The notes: generated by a model not told the origin, from the letters alone. A stretch of DNA of 36,054 nt from an uncultured Clostridium sp. (GCA_900556135.1 USNR01000018.1:1-36054); one strand, 5' to 3'. Counted from the first letter of the stretch, positions 17,492 through 26,639 are shown. Program-made: numbers and translations.

Positions 17492-18424
17492 CTACATTGC
17501 TATATTGATTCCTCTTGAAACAATATCCTTCATACTTTCTATCAATTCATCAATTTCCTTTGGAGTAACTATCATATTATATTCTCCCACATTCAAAGCT
17601 TCCTTTATTTCCTCATAATTATCTTGTGACTTTAATTCATTTAAAGCAGTATTGGACATTGCCTTTTCTTGTAAATTCTGAATAAACAACTTAATACAAT
17701 CATTAGTAATTGAAGCCAAATCAACAACAGTAGGGATTCCTATCGCAATAACTGGAATGCCTAATGATTTTTCACTTATTTCCTTTCTAGTATTATCAAC
17801 GCCCGCTCCCGGAACAATTCCTGTATCAGATATTTGTATTGAACTACTTATTCTCTCCACACTCCTTGATGCCAACGCATCTATTACTATTAACAATTTA
17901 GGTTTTATGTTATCAACTATTCCCTTTAAAATTTCCATAGTCTCTATACCTGTTATTCCTAAAACTCCAGGAGAAATTGCAGAAACTGGTCTTGTATCAT
18001 CTGGCATAGCATTAGGCATATATTCTAATATATGTCTTGTAACCTCAATTTCAGGAACCACTTTAGGTCCTAGCGCATCAGGCGTCACATATATGTTTCC
18101 TAACCCAACTACTAGTATGTCCTCTGTTTCATTTACATGTCTTTTTATTATTTCTTTTAACTCATCTGCTAACACATTTGAAACTTCTTCTATTCTTTCA
18201 TCTGTTATTCCTTTCATTTTACTAATATCTATTGTCGTATATATTCCTTTAGGCTTGCCAATTGCCTTTTCGCCATTTTCATTTGTAACACTAACCCTAG
18301 AAATTTTTGTTCCTAACTTTTCTTCCTCTTCCACCTCTATTCCATCAACATTTGATTTAATATTATTTTGCTCTTTGTAAATTTCATTTCTTTCTAAAGC
18401 CATATCTGTTCTAAAGTTATACAT
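17492..18424 (-). CDS. gpr: Germination protease (GPR)
   Basis: Aspartic-type endopeptidase that degrades small acid-soluble proteins when spores germinate. 310 residues, slightly short of Bacillus GPR. The N-terminus MYNFRTDMALERNEIYKEQ matches the propeptide region (RTDxAxE), which is clipped during sporulation to activate the zymogen. Conserved cores VVGLGNIYVTPDALGPKVV, LLIVIDALASR and GIPVIAIGIPTVVDL are present. GGGAG precedes the ATG. A sigma-F/G-like promoter sits upstream, fitting forespore expression. This gene is the best evidence that the host forms endospores. Confidence 0.95.
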   Translation of the reverse strand: MYNFRTDMALERNEIYKEQNNIKSNVDGIEVEEEEKLGTKISRVSVTNENGEKAIGKPKGIYTTIDISKMKGITDERIEEVSNVLADELKEIIKRHVNETEDILVVGLGNIYVTPDALGPKVVPEIEVTRHILEYMPNAMPDDTRPVSAISPGVLGITGIETMEILKGIVDNIKPKLLIVIDALASRSVERISSSIQISDTGIVPGAGVDNTRKEISEKSLGIPVIAIGIPTVVDLASITNDCIKLFIQNLQEKAMSNTALNELKSQDNYEEIKEALNVGEYNMIVTPKEIDELIESMKDIVSRGINIAM

Positions 18425-18447
18425 TTAATCTGCTCCCTTCACCTTTA

Positions 18448-18473
18448 TATTATGCAACTTTTTTCCCATAAAC
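18448..18473 (-). promoter_or_regulatory. Possible sigma-F/sigma-G promoter of gpr
   Basis: On the minus strand GTTTA (18469-18473), 14 bases, then CATAATA (18448-18454), close to the forespore consensus (GHATR, N14-15, CATNNTA). It starts 24 bases before the gpr ATG. Known gpr genes are transcribed by sigma-F and sigma-G; assignment here is by consensus only. Confidence 0.5.
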
Positions 18474-18591
18474 AATCACAAATGAATTTCACTTTGTATT
18501 TTCTATCAAAAAAAGTAAGCATAACGTTGCTTTTATTATGTTTAACTTTTATAAAAATATACTTCTTACAGAAATTCAATTTACATAAAAA

Positions 18592-18620
18592 TTGCTAATT
18601 AAAGAATTTTGTGGTATAAT
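18592..18620 (+). promoter_or_regulatory. Sigma-A promoter of the duplicated-module gene
   Basis: TTGCTA (18592-18597), 17-base spacer, perfect TATAAT (18615-18620), about 48 bases ahead of the ATG at 18668. Diverges from the gpr promoter. Confidence 0.6.
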
Positions 18621-18667
18621 CTATTTATGAACTTTTTTGTTCAAATTTTATTGCGAGGTGAATGTTC

Positions 18668-19123
18668 ATGTCTCGGAAATACATCACTTTGCCAGGTAAT
18701 TTGGATCCAGTAACAATCATAAAATACTTTTATGAAACACCTGGAATTCATTCTATTACACTTGGCAGAACGAATAACGGAAATTGGAAGCTTCCTATCT
18801 TTTCTGACACAGCAACTTTTTCGTTAAGCTATGCAGAATACGCAGGTCTCCTTTCCAATTGTGCTCAGGAGATTTTAGGACAGTCAGTTGTATCAAAAAA
18901 GAAACAGACTTTTCCTGGTATTGTAAAACCAGAAACAATTGTAAGATATGTTTATGGTACACTTGGCATAAGCACTATTTCTCTTATGAGAACCTCAAAG
19001 GACAATTGGAGATTACAAACATTTTCTACAGACCAAATGGTAGAATTTACCTTTGAGCAGTATCAGAAAATCCTTTCAGGATATTTCCACGATATTGCTT
19101 CTCTCGCAAAGGACGGCTCATAA
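18668..19123 (+). CDS. Unknown 151-residue protein made of two tandem ~65-residue modules
   Basis: Not recognised. GAGGTG places the start at the ATG at 18668 and not at the one six bases earlier. Residues 5-69 and 79-143 align without gaps at an offset of 74: P9/P83, G10/G84, P14/P88, Y20/Y94, Y22/Y96, G26/G100, R34/R108, T35/T109, N39/N113, W40/W114, F45/F119 and Y58/Y132 are identical. Each copy looks like a helix, then two strands around RTxxxNW, then a helix. No signal peptide, Cys pair or membrane segment is present; the ends are charged. G+C is higher than in the neighbours, suggesting acquisition or strong expression. It has its own sigma-A promoter and terminator and is the only plus-strand gene for about 10 kb on either side. 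Confidence 0.85.
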   Translation: MSRKYITLPGNLDPVTIIKYFYETPGIHSITLGRTNNGNWKLPIFSDTATFSLSYAEYAGLLSNCAQEILGQSVVSKKKQTFPGIVKPETIVRYVYGTLGISTISLMRTSKDNWRLQTFSTDQMVEFTFEQYQKILSGYFHDIASLAKDGS

Positions 19124-19147
19124 TAATGAGCCGCCCTTCATTTTTTT
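19109..19147 (+). terminator. Intrinsic terminator of the duplicated-module gene
   Basis: Stem 19109-19121 with 19126-19138 (13 pairs, one mismatch), loop of four, then a run of T. The left arm overlaps the last codons and the stop codon. It lies between convergent genes. Confidence 0.85.
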
Positions 19148-20195
19148 ATGAACAACATTCACATAATATTGTTTGTAATCCTAATGTTGCATCTATGTTG
19201 CCATTTTTTGAGTTATAGTCTAAATTTATTAATTCTTGTAAAACATTTCTTAGTTCCGCTTCTTTAAAATATTTTGCCTGCATCGTATACTTGCTTGTTA
19301 AGAACATCTGATTTGGCTTTAATTGTAAGCTCTCCGCAATATTTTTATTTTCTTTTAGTGCTATTTTTGTAATATATAATTTCTTGAAATGATTATATAA
19401 TGTTATCAATATTTTTTGTATTGGTTCCTTTTGATACAACAAATTTGATAAAACACTAAGAGCAACTTGAATATTCTTTTTTCCTAAATTGTCTGTTAAA
19501 TCAAATATTACACTTTCCAATTGTTTTGTTGCTAGCTTATCTATACTCTGTTTGGTTATTGTTCCATTTTCTCCTGCATATTCTATTTGCTTTCTTATTT
19601 CGTTTATCAGTTCTTGCATATTTGTTCCGCATACTTCAATAAAATATCTTAAAGTTGGTTCATCCACATTTACTTTGTATGCATTACATATAGCCTTTAA
19701 TTTTCTCACAATATCATTAGGCTTTAATTTTGCGAACTCACAAACTACACCATCTTTTTCAATCACTTTATATAATTCATTTTTATCTATGTCACTTTCA
19801 ACAAATGCAATTATTACAGATTCATTTATTTCATCTATATTTTCTTTTATATACTCAGCTATTTTTATTGTGTCTTTATTTTCATCTTTTTTAGTATCCT
19901 TTTTGCTTGAATCTGAACCTTTCTTACTTTTGGTTTTCTTTTTTAACAATCCAGATTCCTTAACAATTATCATTTTCTTGGGATAACCAAAAGCAGGAGT
20001 TTGAATGTCTGATATAATATTGCCAACATTTGAGCTATCTAAACTTATAAAATTTATACCGTTAATTTTATCTCCAAAAATTTTCTGAATTTTATTTAAA
20101 CAATTCTCAAGTAAAAATCTTTCCTCTCCATATAGCAAGTATAGAGATCTAAGTTTATTTTCTTTTAGCTCTTTTTCTAATGCTGTAACTTCCAT
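19146..20195 (-). CDS. holA: DNA polymerase III subunit delta
   Basis: Clamp-loader subunit that opens the beta sliding clamp. 349 residues with the typical LYLLYGEERFLLE start (about 18-30), TPAFGYPKKMIIVKESGLL in the first AAA+ domain, and a helical C-terminal collar domain (YNHFKKLYI near 265). A Lys/Ser/Asp-rich insert at about 86-108 interrupts the first domain. GGGAGTGAGG precedes the ATG. It lies 39 bases after the debranching-enzyme gene and is probably the last gene of that operon. In many Firmicutes holA lies near rpsT or comEC, which are not seen here. Confidence 0.93.
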   Translation of the reverse strand: MEVTALEKELKENKLRSLYLLYGEERFLLENCLNKIQKIFGDKINGINFISLDSSNVGNIISDIQTPAFGYPKKMIIVKESGLLKKKTKSKKGSDSSKKDTKKDENKDTIKIAEYIKENIDEINESVIIAFVESDIDKNELYKVIEKDGVVCEFAKLKPNDIVRKLKAICNAYKVNVDEPTLRYFIEVCGTNMQELINEIRKQIEYAGENGTITKQSIDKLATKQLESVIFDLTDNLGKKNIQVALSVLSNLLYQKEPIQKILITLYNHFKKLYITKIALKENKNIAESLQLKPNQMFLTSKYTMQAKYFKEAELRNVLQELINLDYNSKNGNIDATLGLQTILCECCS

Positions 20196-20234
20196 CCATT
20201 CCTCACTCCCTTTTACCTTTACTAATAAATATAT

Positions 20235-22253
20235 CTATGATCTTGTGATAATTTTTAAAATTTCTGCTACACTCCATGCTTGAGCAAATGCTCCTCTTGC
20301 TTTAAAAGGCTCTACAGAATCATATATTTCGCTTATTGAACCAATTGTAGACCTTTCATTCATTTCTTTTCTAAATGTAGTTTTAGTATTTTCTACTAAA
20401 TCATCTAATTCTTTACTATATCTTTCTTTATCTTCTTTATTTTTAGTATTTTTTATGATATTTTTCAAAGCATTATAGTATAGTCCTAATAACCATGGCC
20501 ATGTTATTCCTTGATGGTAACTAGAGTCTCTTTTGTAGCTATCACCTTCATATATTTCCACAAATCCTTCTTCACCTTTTGCTAATGTTTTTAGACCATA
20601 ACTATTTAGCAATTTTTCCTTTACTGTATCCACTATATATGTTGCTATTTCCGATGTTGTATCCACAACTTGATACGTTAGACTCAATGCAAATAACTGG
20701 TTAGGTCTTATCTTGCCATCGCCCAGAACATCATATAAGCATTTTTTTGCCTCATTATAAAACTTTTTGTTAAATGAATCTTTAGTCTTTTCTGCCATTT
20801 CAGCATATTCTTTACTTTTTTCTTTGTTTTCTATTTTATTTGATAATTGTTCCATTATTTTTAACGCATTGTACCATAACGCATTTAATTCAACAGTTTT
20901 TCCGTTTCTAGGAGTAACTGCATAATTTCCAATTTTAACATCCATCCATGTTATTTGTGTGCTTTCAGTTCCCGCAGATATTAAGTTGTCTTCATCTAAA
21001 TAAATGTTATTACCATCTACATCTATTTTGTGAGAATAAGCATCTATTATTTTCTCCATCACTGGATACATCGTTTCTTTTACAAATTCCATATCGTTTG
21101 TATAATTCAAATATTTTATAACTTGCTCAAATAATAGTAATGAACTATCAGCACTATTATATAATGGTCTATTATCATATCCAGAATATCCATTTGGAAT
21201 TAGTCCAAATTTTATATCCCTTATATTTGTTTTTAATACTTCTTTCGCCATATTATATCTTTTAGTTAGTAACAATAACCCTTCAAAAGATATAAGTGTG
21301 TCTCTTCCCCAATCCAAAAACCATGGATAACCAGCTATAATTGTATGAAGTCCAAAAGTTGGTCTATTTACTAAGAAATTATCAGATGCAATTATCAAAT
21401 TTCGAATCATCTTTTTATCTTCTAGTTTCATTTTATTATTTACTAAGTATGTATCATAAATATTTTCGCTTAATCTCATTACCTCTTTGTTTATAACATT
21501 AACAGCATCAATTTCTTCAATATTTTCTTCTAAAGAACATACAAAGGTTATATCTCTTTCTTCATTTGGATAAATATTTATATTATAAACACCTGGTACT
21601 ATATGATTTTCCTCTGCTGTAAATCCTCTTTCTTCTTCTACTGGATAAAACATATTATTAAATCTATCATCTATATGTTTAAAATATCTTCCATCTGAGC
21701 AATGCATATATATTGGTGTTTGTGAATTATCGTCCACTATCATCTTAACTTTTGTACCTACATGTGTTTGTTTAAGCTTGTATTCATGTTCATTATTTAC
21801 TGTGTGAAAATCTCTAAAATTTATAATTGGTGCAAGTGTTAACTTTGCATTTTTATTTTGATTTTTTATTCTGTATAATATTGTAGCAGTATTCTCTCCA
21901 TATTTCATACAAATAAATTTCTTTATTATAATATCTTCCACTTTATATGTATATATTGGAATATACTCTTTATTAAAATCCACCAAATATTTAAAGCCTT
22001 CAGACATATAGTCATTGCTTATATTAGTAAACAAACCATAATGTTTTCCTTCAATCTCAATGCTTTCATCTACTTTTGATAACACTAAGAATCTTCTTGC
22101 AGGAGGAGTAAGTGCTGCAACTAATAATCCATGATATTTTCTTGTATTTGCACCTAATGCACTTTGACTAGCAAATCCTCCTATTCCATTTGTTATTAAC
22201 CATTCTCTATTTAATTGCTTTTTTATCTCTGAATTTATTTCACTATATTTCAT
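20235..22253 (-). CDS. Glycogen debranching enzyme (amylo-alpha-1,6-glucosidase family)
   Basis: Hydrolyses alpha-1,6 branch glucose in glycogen-like polymers. 672 residues. The N-terminal GDE_N beta-sandwich domain (about 1-250) has the marker EWLITNGIGGFASQSALGANTRKYHGLL shortened here to NGIGGFASQS at 22-31 and RKYHGLLVA near 38-46. The C-terminal (alpha/alpha)6 barrel (about 285-670) has PWFLDWGRDTLISFEGLLL with the conserved acidic residue, and HQGITWPWLLGLYYNAL near 575. No signal peptide, so intracellular. AAAGGAAA precedes the ATG. Lies 21 bases after yvcK. No other glycogen gene is in the window. Confidence 0.92.
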   Translation of the reverse strand: MKYSEINSEIKKQLNREWLITNGIGGFASQSALGANTRKYHGLLVAALTPPARRFLVLSKVDESIEIEGKHYGLFTNISNDYMSEGFKYLVDFNKEYIPIYTYKVEDIIIKKFICMKYGENTATILYRIKNQNKNAKLTLAPIINFRDFHTVNNEHEYKLKQTHVGTKVKMIVDDNSQTPIYMHCSDGRYFKHIDDRFNNMFYPVEEERGFTAEENHIVPGVYNINIYPNEERDITFVCSLEENIEEIDAVNVINKEVMRLSENIYDTYLVNNKMKLEDKKMIRNLIIASDNFLVNRPTFGLHTIIAGYPWFLDWGRDTLISFEGLLLLTKRYNMAKEVLKTNIRDIKFGLIPNGYSGYDNRPLYNSADSSLLLFEQVIKYLNYTNDMEFVKETMYPVMEKIIDAYSHKIDVDGNNIYLDEDNLISAGTESTQITWMDVKIGNYAVTPRNGKTVELNALWYNALKIMEQLSNKIENKEKSKEYAEMAEKTKDSFNKKFYNEAKKCLYDVLGDGKIRPNQLFALSLTYQVVDTTSEIATYIVDTVKEKLLNSYGLKTLAKGEEGFVEIYEGDSYKRDSSYHQGITWPWLLGLYYNALKNIIKNTKNKEDKERYSKELDDLVENTKTTFRKEMNERSTIGSISEIYDSVEPFKARGAFAQAWSVAEILKIITRS

Positions 22254-22274
22254 CTATCGTTTTCCTTTACTTTT

Positions 22275-23999
22275 TTATTTTCTCATCTTTTCTAATATTT
22301 CCAGTACGTCCTTATTTTCGTTTATATTGCCTATTCTAGATTTTAATTCTGGTCGATTTTCTGCCTTGCTTTTGCTTCGCCCTGAAGTACTGTTTTTTCG
22401 AGTTGACATTGTTTTCTCAGTACTCTTTCTTTGTTTTTTTACACTCTCGCTTGGTGGTTCTATATTATGATTTCTTTTGCTAGTATTTCTTTCCTTTTTT
22501 TCTTCCACTTTTCTTCTTTTATCATTGTTTTTAGGTTCTGAGCTCTCTTTTATAGATATAATCCTGTCATTGTATTTTTCATAAAACTTGCTCGTTTTTC
22601 TATTTTTTTCTCCAACTTTTTTAGATTTATTCTCTCTCGTTTTTTCCTTTTGTTGTTTTTTCAATTTCTTGCTTGTTTTCTTTATTCTAGTATCCAACAT
22701 CATATACTGAGCATTATTTTGCATATCATTAAATTTAAGGTCATCACAAATTAGTTGAACTATTGCTGTAGCTATTGCATCAGAATTATGTCTTATTGCT
22801 CCATTTTCAACTATCGATAAGTTTCTTTGTATTAACTTTATTCCTAATCCTTTTACATTTGCAACATCTTGCTCTACTAACTCGCAACCCTCTCTGTTGT
22901 ATTTTCTAATATATTCAGGAACAATCTCTCCTGTATCATATATACAATAATCTACTATTCCTTTTCCAGCATGGTCTGTTATTGCTTTTATGTGTTTTGA
23001 TAACGTATAATCATCAGTTTGACCAAACTCTGTCATTATATTACTTACATATATTTTAAATGCCTTGGACTCTCTGATAGCCTTAGAAACCCCCGGTACC
23101 AATAAATTTGGTATAACATTTGTATATAAGCTTCCTGGTCCTATTACAATACTGTCAGCCTCTTTTATCGCCTCTATAACTCCTGGAGCGACTCTGCAAT
23201 TTGTTGGTGAAATATAAACTCTATTTATTCTACTTACTTTTTCATTAACAACTTGTGGTATTCTTTCTTTGCTTTCAACAACAGTTCCGTCTTCAAGTTC
23301 TGCACAAATTTTAATAGAATCTAATGTAACAGGTAAAACTCTTCCAGTTATATTTAATATATTTTTAGATTCTTCAACTGATTTTGTAAAGTTTCCTACA
23401 ACCTGTTCCATAGCACTAAAATACAAATCGCTAAACTTTAAGTTCTTATCCCCCTCTTGTAACTTTAAGTTTAATAATTTAGACATCTTATCTTCATTTG
23501 CAGAAAGCGCTATTAAACTATCTTTTATATCATCCATTGGATTAGCTTTTGATGCTTCTGAACCTTTTGTTGCTTTATCAGCACCATAATCTGATACCGT
23601 AACTATTGCAGTTATATTATCTGTGTAATTTTTTAGGCCTCTTAATACAGAATTAAGTCCTGCACCTCCACCTATTACAACAACTTTAGGTCCTTGATTA
23701 TATACTCTTTTATTAAATATTAATGAACTCACATTGCTCTTTGCTTCAATATTTCTGGTATCAGATTCTTGAACCAATAACTCTAATGTTCTTTTTTGAA
23801 TGCACACAATTCCTAATATTGTAAAGGTAAAACCTATTGTGAAAGATACTACAATTCGAATCAGTGTTGTTACACTTAGTTCTTGTGTTACTAATATTTT
23901 AGCAACACCATAGCATACCAATACAATTCCTATTAATATTAATAAAATCCATCTTTTGATTTTAGTTTCTGACTTAAACCATTTAAAAAACTTTTTCAC
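22275..23999 (-). CDS. Membrane-anchored YvcK/CofD-like protein (gluconeogenesis factor family), variant
   Basis: 574 residues, much longer than Bacillus YvcK (about 317). Two N-terminal hydrophobic helices (about 15-35 and 43-66) anchor it to the membrane. The YvcK domain runs from about 98 to 400: VVVIGGGAGLNSVLRGLK, ITAIVTVSDYG, VIGPGSLYTNVIPNLLVPG, YVSNIMTEFGQTD. The tail (about 425-560) is Lys/Arg/Ser-rich and likely disordered. The GGGTG loop is GGGAG, the ADDGGSSG loop is SDYGADKATKG, and the GHSxGNL segment is not conserved, so ligand binding may differ. YvcK binds UDP-sugars and affects cell wall synthesis and growth on gluconeogenic substrates in Bacillus. GTG start after AAAGGAA. 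Downstream of murB, without rapZ or whiA. Confidence 0.85.
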   Translation of the reverse strand: MKKFFKWFKSETKIKRWILLILIGIVLVCYGVAKILVTQELSVTTLIRIVVSFTIGFTFTILGIVCIQKRTLELLVQESDTRNIEAKSNVSSLIFNKRVYNQGPKVVVIGGGAGLNSVLRGLKNYTDNITAIVTVSDYGADKATKGSEASKANPMDDIKDSLIALSANEDKMSKLLNLKLQEGDKNLKFSDLYFSAMEQVVGNFTKSVEESKNILNITGRVLPVTLDSIKICAELEDGTVVESKERIPQVVNEKVSRINRVYISPTNCRVAPGVIEAIKEADSIVIGPGSLYTNVIPNLLVPGVSKAIRESKAFKIYVSNIMTEFGQTDDYTLSKHIKAITDHAGKGIVDYCIYDTGEIVPEYIRKYNREGCELVEQDVANVKGLGIKLIQRNLSIVENGAIRHNSDAIATAIVQLICDDLKFNDMQNNAQYMMLDTRIKKTSKKLKKQQKEKTRENKSKKVGEKNRKTSKFYEKYNDRIISIKESSEPKNNDKRRKVEEKKERNTSKRNHNIEPPSESVKKQRKSTEKTMSTRKNSTSGRSKSKAENRPELKSRIGNINENKDVLEILEKMRK

Positions 24000-24106
24000 T
24001 TTAATTTCAATTCCTTTCTAAGTTCGTTTACTTCTGGATATTTCATTCTTTTAAATAAAAAATTATACAGATTTTGTACACGAATAAATTTATCGAATCT
24101 TTTAAT

Positions 24107-25030
24107 TTACTCTCCTATAATTTTTATTTCTGTTTCTATTTGTTTTCCTGTTTTTTTGTATACTTCTGCTTTTATTTTTTCTATTAAACATATAACATCT
24201 TTAGCTGTTGCATTGCCTGTATTCACAACAAATCCTGCATGCTTTTCTGACACTTTTGCATCTCCTACACAAAATCCTTTTAATCCACATTCATCTATTA
24301 TTTTTGCAGTTATAAATCCGTCGCCTCTTTTAAAAGTACTACCAGCACTTGGATTTTCAATCGGTTGTTTATCTTTTCTAGATAACAAGTTTGCATTCAT
24401 TTTTTCTTTTATATCATCTATATTTCCATTCTTTAGATTAAATTTTGCACCTATAATTATAGCTTTACTATTTTCAAATATGCTATGTCTATAAGCAAAA
24501 TCTTGCTCTTGTTTGCTTATGGTTTTTATTTTATTTCCATCTTCTAAATCAATAAAAGTAGTTTCTTTTATAATATCTTTTATTTCTCCACCATAAGCTC
24601 CTGCATTCATAAAAATGGCTCCACCAACAGTTCCTGGAATTCCAGCAGCGAATTCAAAGCCTGTAACCCCTTCCTTCATAAGAGCCTGTGCCAAAACTGC
24701 ATTTAGCACACCTGCATCTACATATACTTCTGCACCTTCGTCATTTTTTTCTATGCGATATTGATTCATACAATTTTTTAATACAATTCCTCTTATTCCT
24801 TTATCTCTTACAAGTAAGTTACTACCATTTCCGACTACTGTTAAAGGTATAGAATTTTTCCTGCATACCTTTAAAACATTTTCTATTTGACTAATTTCAC
24901 TTGCCTTAACAAAAATGTCTGCTGGTCCACCGATTTTAAAACTTGTGTGTTTGCTCATAGGTTCATTTATAAAAATCTTTTCTTCGGGTATATTAACTTT
25001 TAGCAATTCAGCTATTTTATTAATATCCAT
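24107..25030 (-). CDS. murB: UDP-N-acetylmuramate dehydrogenase
   Basis: FAD enzyme that reduces UDP-GlcNAc-enolpyruvate to UDP-MurNAc in peptidoglycan synthesis. 307 residues, the shorter Gram-positive type. Motifs: HTSFKIGGPADIFV (28-41), VVGNGSNLLVRDKGIRG for FAD binding (about 71-87), EFAAGIPGTVGGAIFMNAGAYGGE (core GIPGTVGGA) near 125-145, and the catalytic Ser231 in AGSTFKRG. It lies between the flippase and yvcK genes; 34 and 107 bases separate them. Confidence 0.97.
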   Translation of the reverse strand: MDINKIAELLKVNIPEEKIFINEPMSKHTSFKIGGPADIFVKASEISQIENVLKVCRKNSIPLTVVGNGSNLLVRDKGIRGIVLKNCMNQYRIEKNDEGAEVYVDAGVLNAVLAQALMKEGVTGFEFAAGIPGTVGGAIFMNAGAYGGEIKDIIKETTFIDLEDGNKIKTISKQEQDFAYRHSIFENSKAIIIGAKFNLKNGNIDDIKEKMNANLLSRKDKQPIENPSAGSTFKRGDGFITAKIIDECGLKGFCVGDAKVSEKHAGFVVNTGNATAKDVICLIEKIKAEVYKKTGKQIETEIKIIGE

Positions 25031-25064
25031 AATAAGCCATTTTCCTTTCTTTATAGTTACAAAA

Positions 25065-26477
25065 CTATGCCTTATTTATCTCAATTTTATTTCTGTTTCT
25101 TATTCCATTCAAAATTCCTAACAAGAATTGTTTATTTGTGTATATGCAGTATACTAATACAATTAAAAATACTATCACATTCACTAGCATATTATTTAAG
25201 TAGTACGTAAACAATACTCCAACTAATAGCAGCCAGAATATTGGATCAAATCTTTCATTTAGCTTAATATATTCTCTTAACTTAACACGTCTATATAAAT
25301 ATACTAACCAATTAGATATAAATGTTGAAAATGAAGCAGCATATACTCCAAATTTTGGTATAAAGAATATATTAATTAAAATATTAATAACCGCTGCCCA
25401 TAGGGTTGTAGTTCCCATTATTTTTGTATCTTTATATGCTGTAAATATTCCTCCATAAAAATTAGACATATTTGTATAATATATAGATATTGCTAATATT
25501 GGAATATATACATATGCGTCATTATAACTAGAATTAACAAAAATTGGGAAAGCAAAAGGCATTATTGCAATTAATCCAATTACAATTGCTTTTAAAAACA
25601 CTTTAACATCTTTATATATACTGTTATAATAAGCCTTTTTATTATCTTCCTTCAAAATTCTAGCAGCTGATTCTTTCCATGCTGTAGAAAAGAATCCATA
25701 GCATGTGTATATTATATTTGGAAATTTATTTGCAATTGAATATATTCCATTTGCATCAGATCCACTCATCCAAGTAAGCATTAATCTATCTGATAAACTT
25801 ATTATTATCCATGATATATTATTTGGAACTAATGGTACAGAATAATGTATCATCTCTGTTAACACTTTTCTACTTAGTGTCTTTCTGCTAATATATTTTT
25901 TAAGGTTTAACTTTCCAAACATTATTAAAGCAGTCGCTGTATTTGCTACTGTATTTGCTAATAAAAGTCCATTAACTCCCATTTTTAGAGGTACTATAAA
26001 TATAATATTTAAAACTATAGTCATTGCACCCAAAATAAAATTAGATAGCGAATATAATTTTATTTTTCCATTGCCTCTTGCTAGGCAATTACTTAATGCA
26101 ATTAGGTTGTTAGATATTACAAATAAAATAAACAGTAACGCATATTCGTAATGTATAATAGCCATAACAATAGCAGCTAATATTGTAAATACAATATTTC
26201 CAAAAATCATATAAGATACTGTAGCTGTAATTATCTTCTTCTTTGTTTTCACATTTTCAGCATCTATTAGAAATCTAAACATAGACTCTTCCATTAGCAA
26301 TGTAATTATTGGTAATAGAAATATAGATAATGTTACCAAAAAGTCGTATGTTCCATACTCTGCTGGACTCAATTTTGAAGTATACAATGGTAACAACACA
26401 AATGAAATAATCTGTGTACTTAACTTACCAATTGCAATTATAATCGTGTTTTTTAACAGTTGTTTTTTTTGATTCAT
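25065..26477 (-). CDS. Polysaccharide flippase of the MOP superfamily (Wzx/MATE-like)
   Basis: 470 residues with about 12-14 membrane helices spread over the full length. The N-terminus KNTIIIAIGKLSTQIISF followed by LLPLYTSKLSPAEYGTYDFL is typical of Wzx-type oligosaccharide translocases, which move lipid-linked sugars across the membrane. The substrate cannot be told from sequence. First gene of the probable flippase-murB-yvcK-debranching enzyme-holA operon, with a strong promoter at 26534-26561. Placement next to murB suggests, but does not prove, a role in the cell envelope. Confidence 0.88.
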   Translation of the reverse strand: MNQKKQLLKNTIIIAIGKLSTQIISFVLLPLYTSKLSPAEYGTYDFLVTLSIFLLPIITLLMEESMFRFLIDAENVKTKKKIITATVSYMIFGNIVFTILAAIVMAIIHYEYALLFILFVISNNLIALSNCLARGNGKIKLYSLSNFILGAMTIVLNIIFIVPLKMGVNGLLLANTVANTATALIMFGKLNLKKYISRKTLSRKVLTEMIHYSVPLVPNNISWIIISLSDRLMLTWMSGSDANGIYSIANKFPNIIYTCYGFFSTAWKESAARILKEDNKKAYYNSIYKDVKVFLKAIVIGLIAIMPFAFPIFVNSSYNDAYVYIPILAISIYYTNMSNFYGGIFTAYKDTKIMGTTTLWAAVINILINIFFIPKFGVYAASFSTFISNWLVYLYRRVKLREYIKLNERFDPIFWLLLVGVLFTYYLNNMLVNVIVFLIVLVYCIYTNKQFLLGILNGIRNRNKIEINKA

Positions 26478-26533
26478 TCTCCACTCTCATTTCTTATATT
26501 TAGTTCATACCAGACCTAAATTTATCTTGTATA

Positions 26534-26561
26534 ATTTTATCATACTATTTTATTCTGTCAA
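26534..26561 (-). promoter_or_regulatory. Sigma-A promoter of the flippase-murB operon
   Basis: Perfect TTGACA (26556-26561), 16-base spacer, TAAAAT (26534-26539) on the minus strand, 57 bases before the flippase ATG. Confidence 0.6.
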
Positions 26562-26589
26562 GAATATTAATGGAACAAAAGTAGAAATT

Positions 26590-26639
26590 TTGAAAAAGCA
26601 GTTTAGCGTCCATATTATTCTAGACTCTCTAAACTGCTT
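26590..26639 (-). terminator. Intrinsic terminator of the symporter gene
   Basis: AAGCAGTTTAG and CTAAACTGCTT (26596-26606 with 26629-26639) pair over 11 bases; GTC/GAC inside extends the stem after a small internal loop. On the minus strand the stem is followed by TTTTTC. About 60 bases after the symporter stop. Confidence 0.75.

Noticed and set aside
17757..18380. A 207-codon plus-strand frame opposite gpr
   Set aside because: Shadow of gpr, which has family motifs over its full length.
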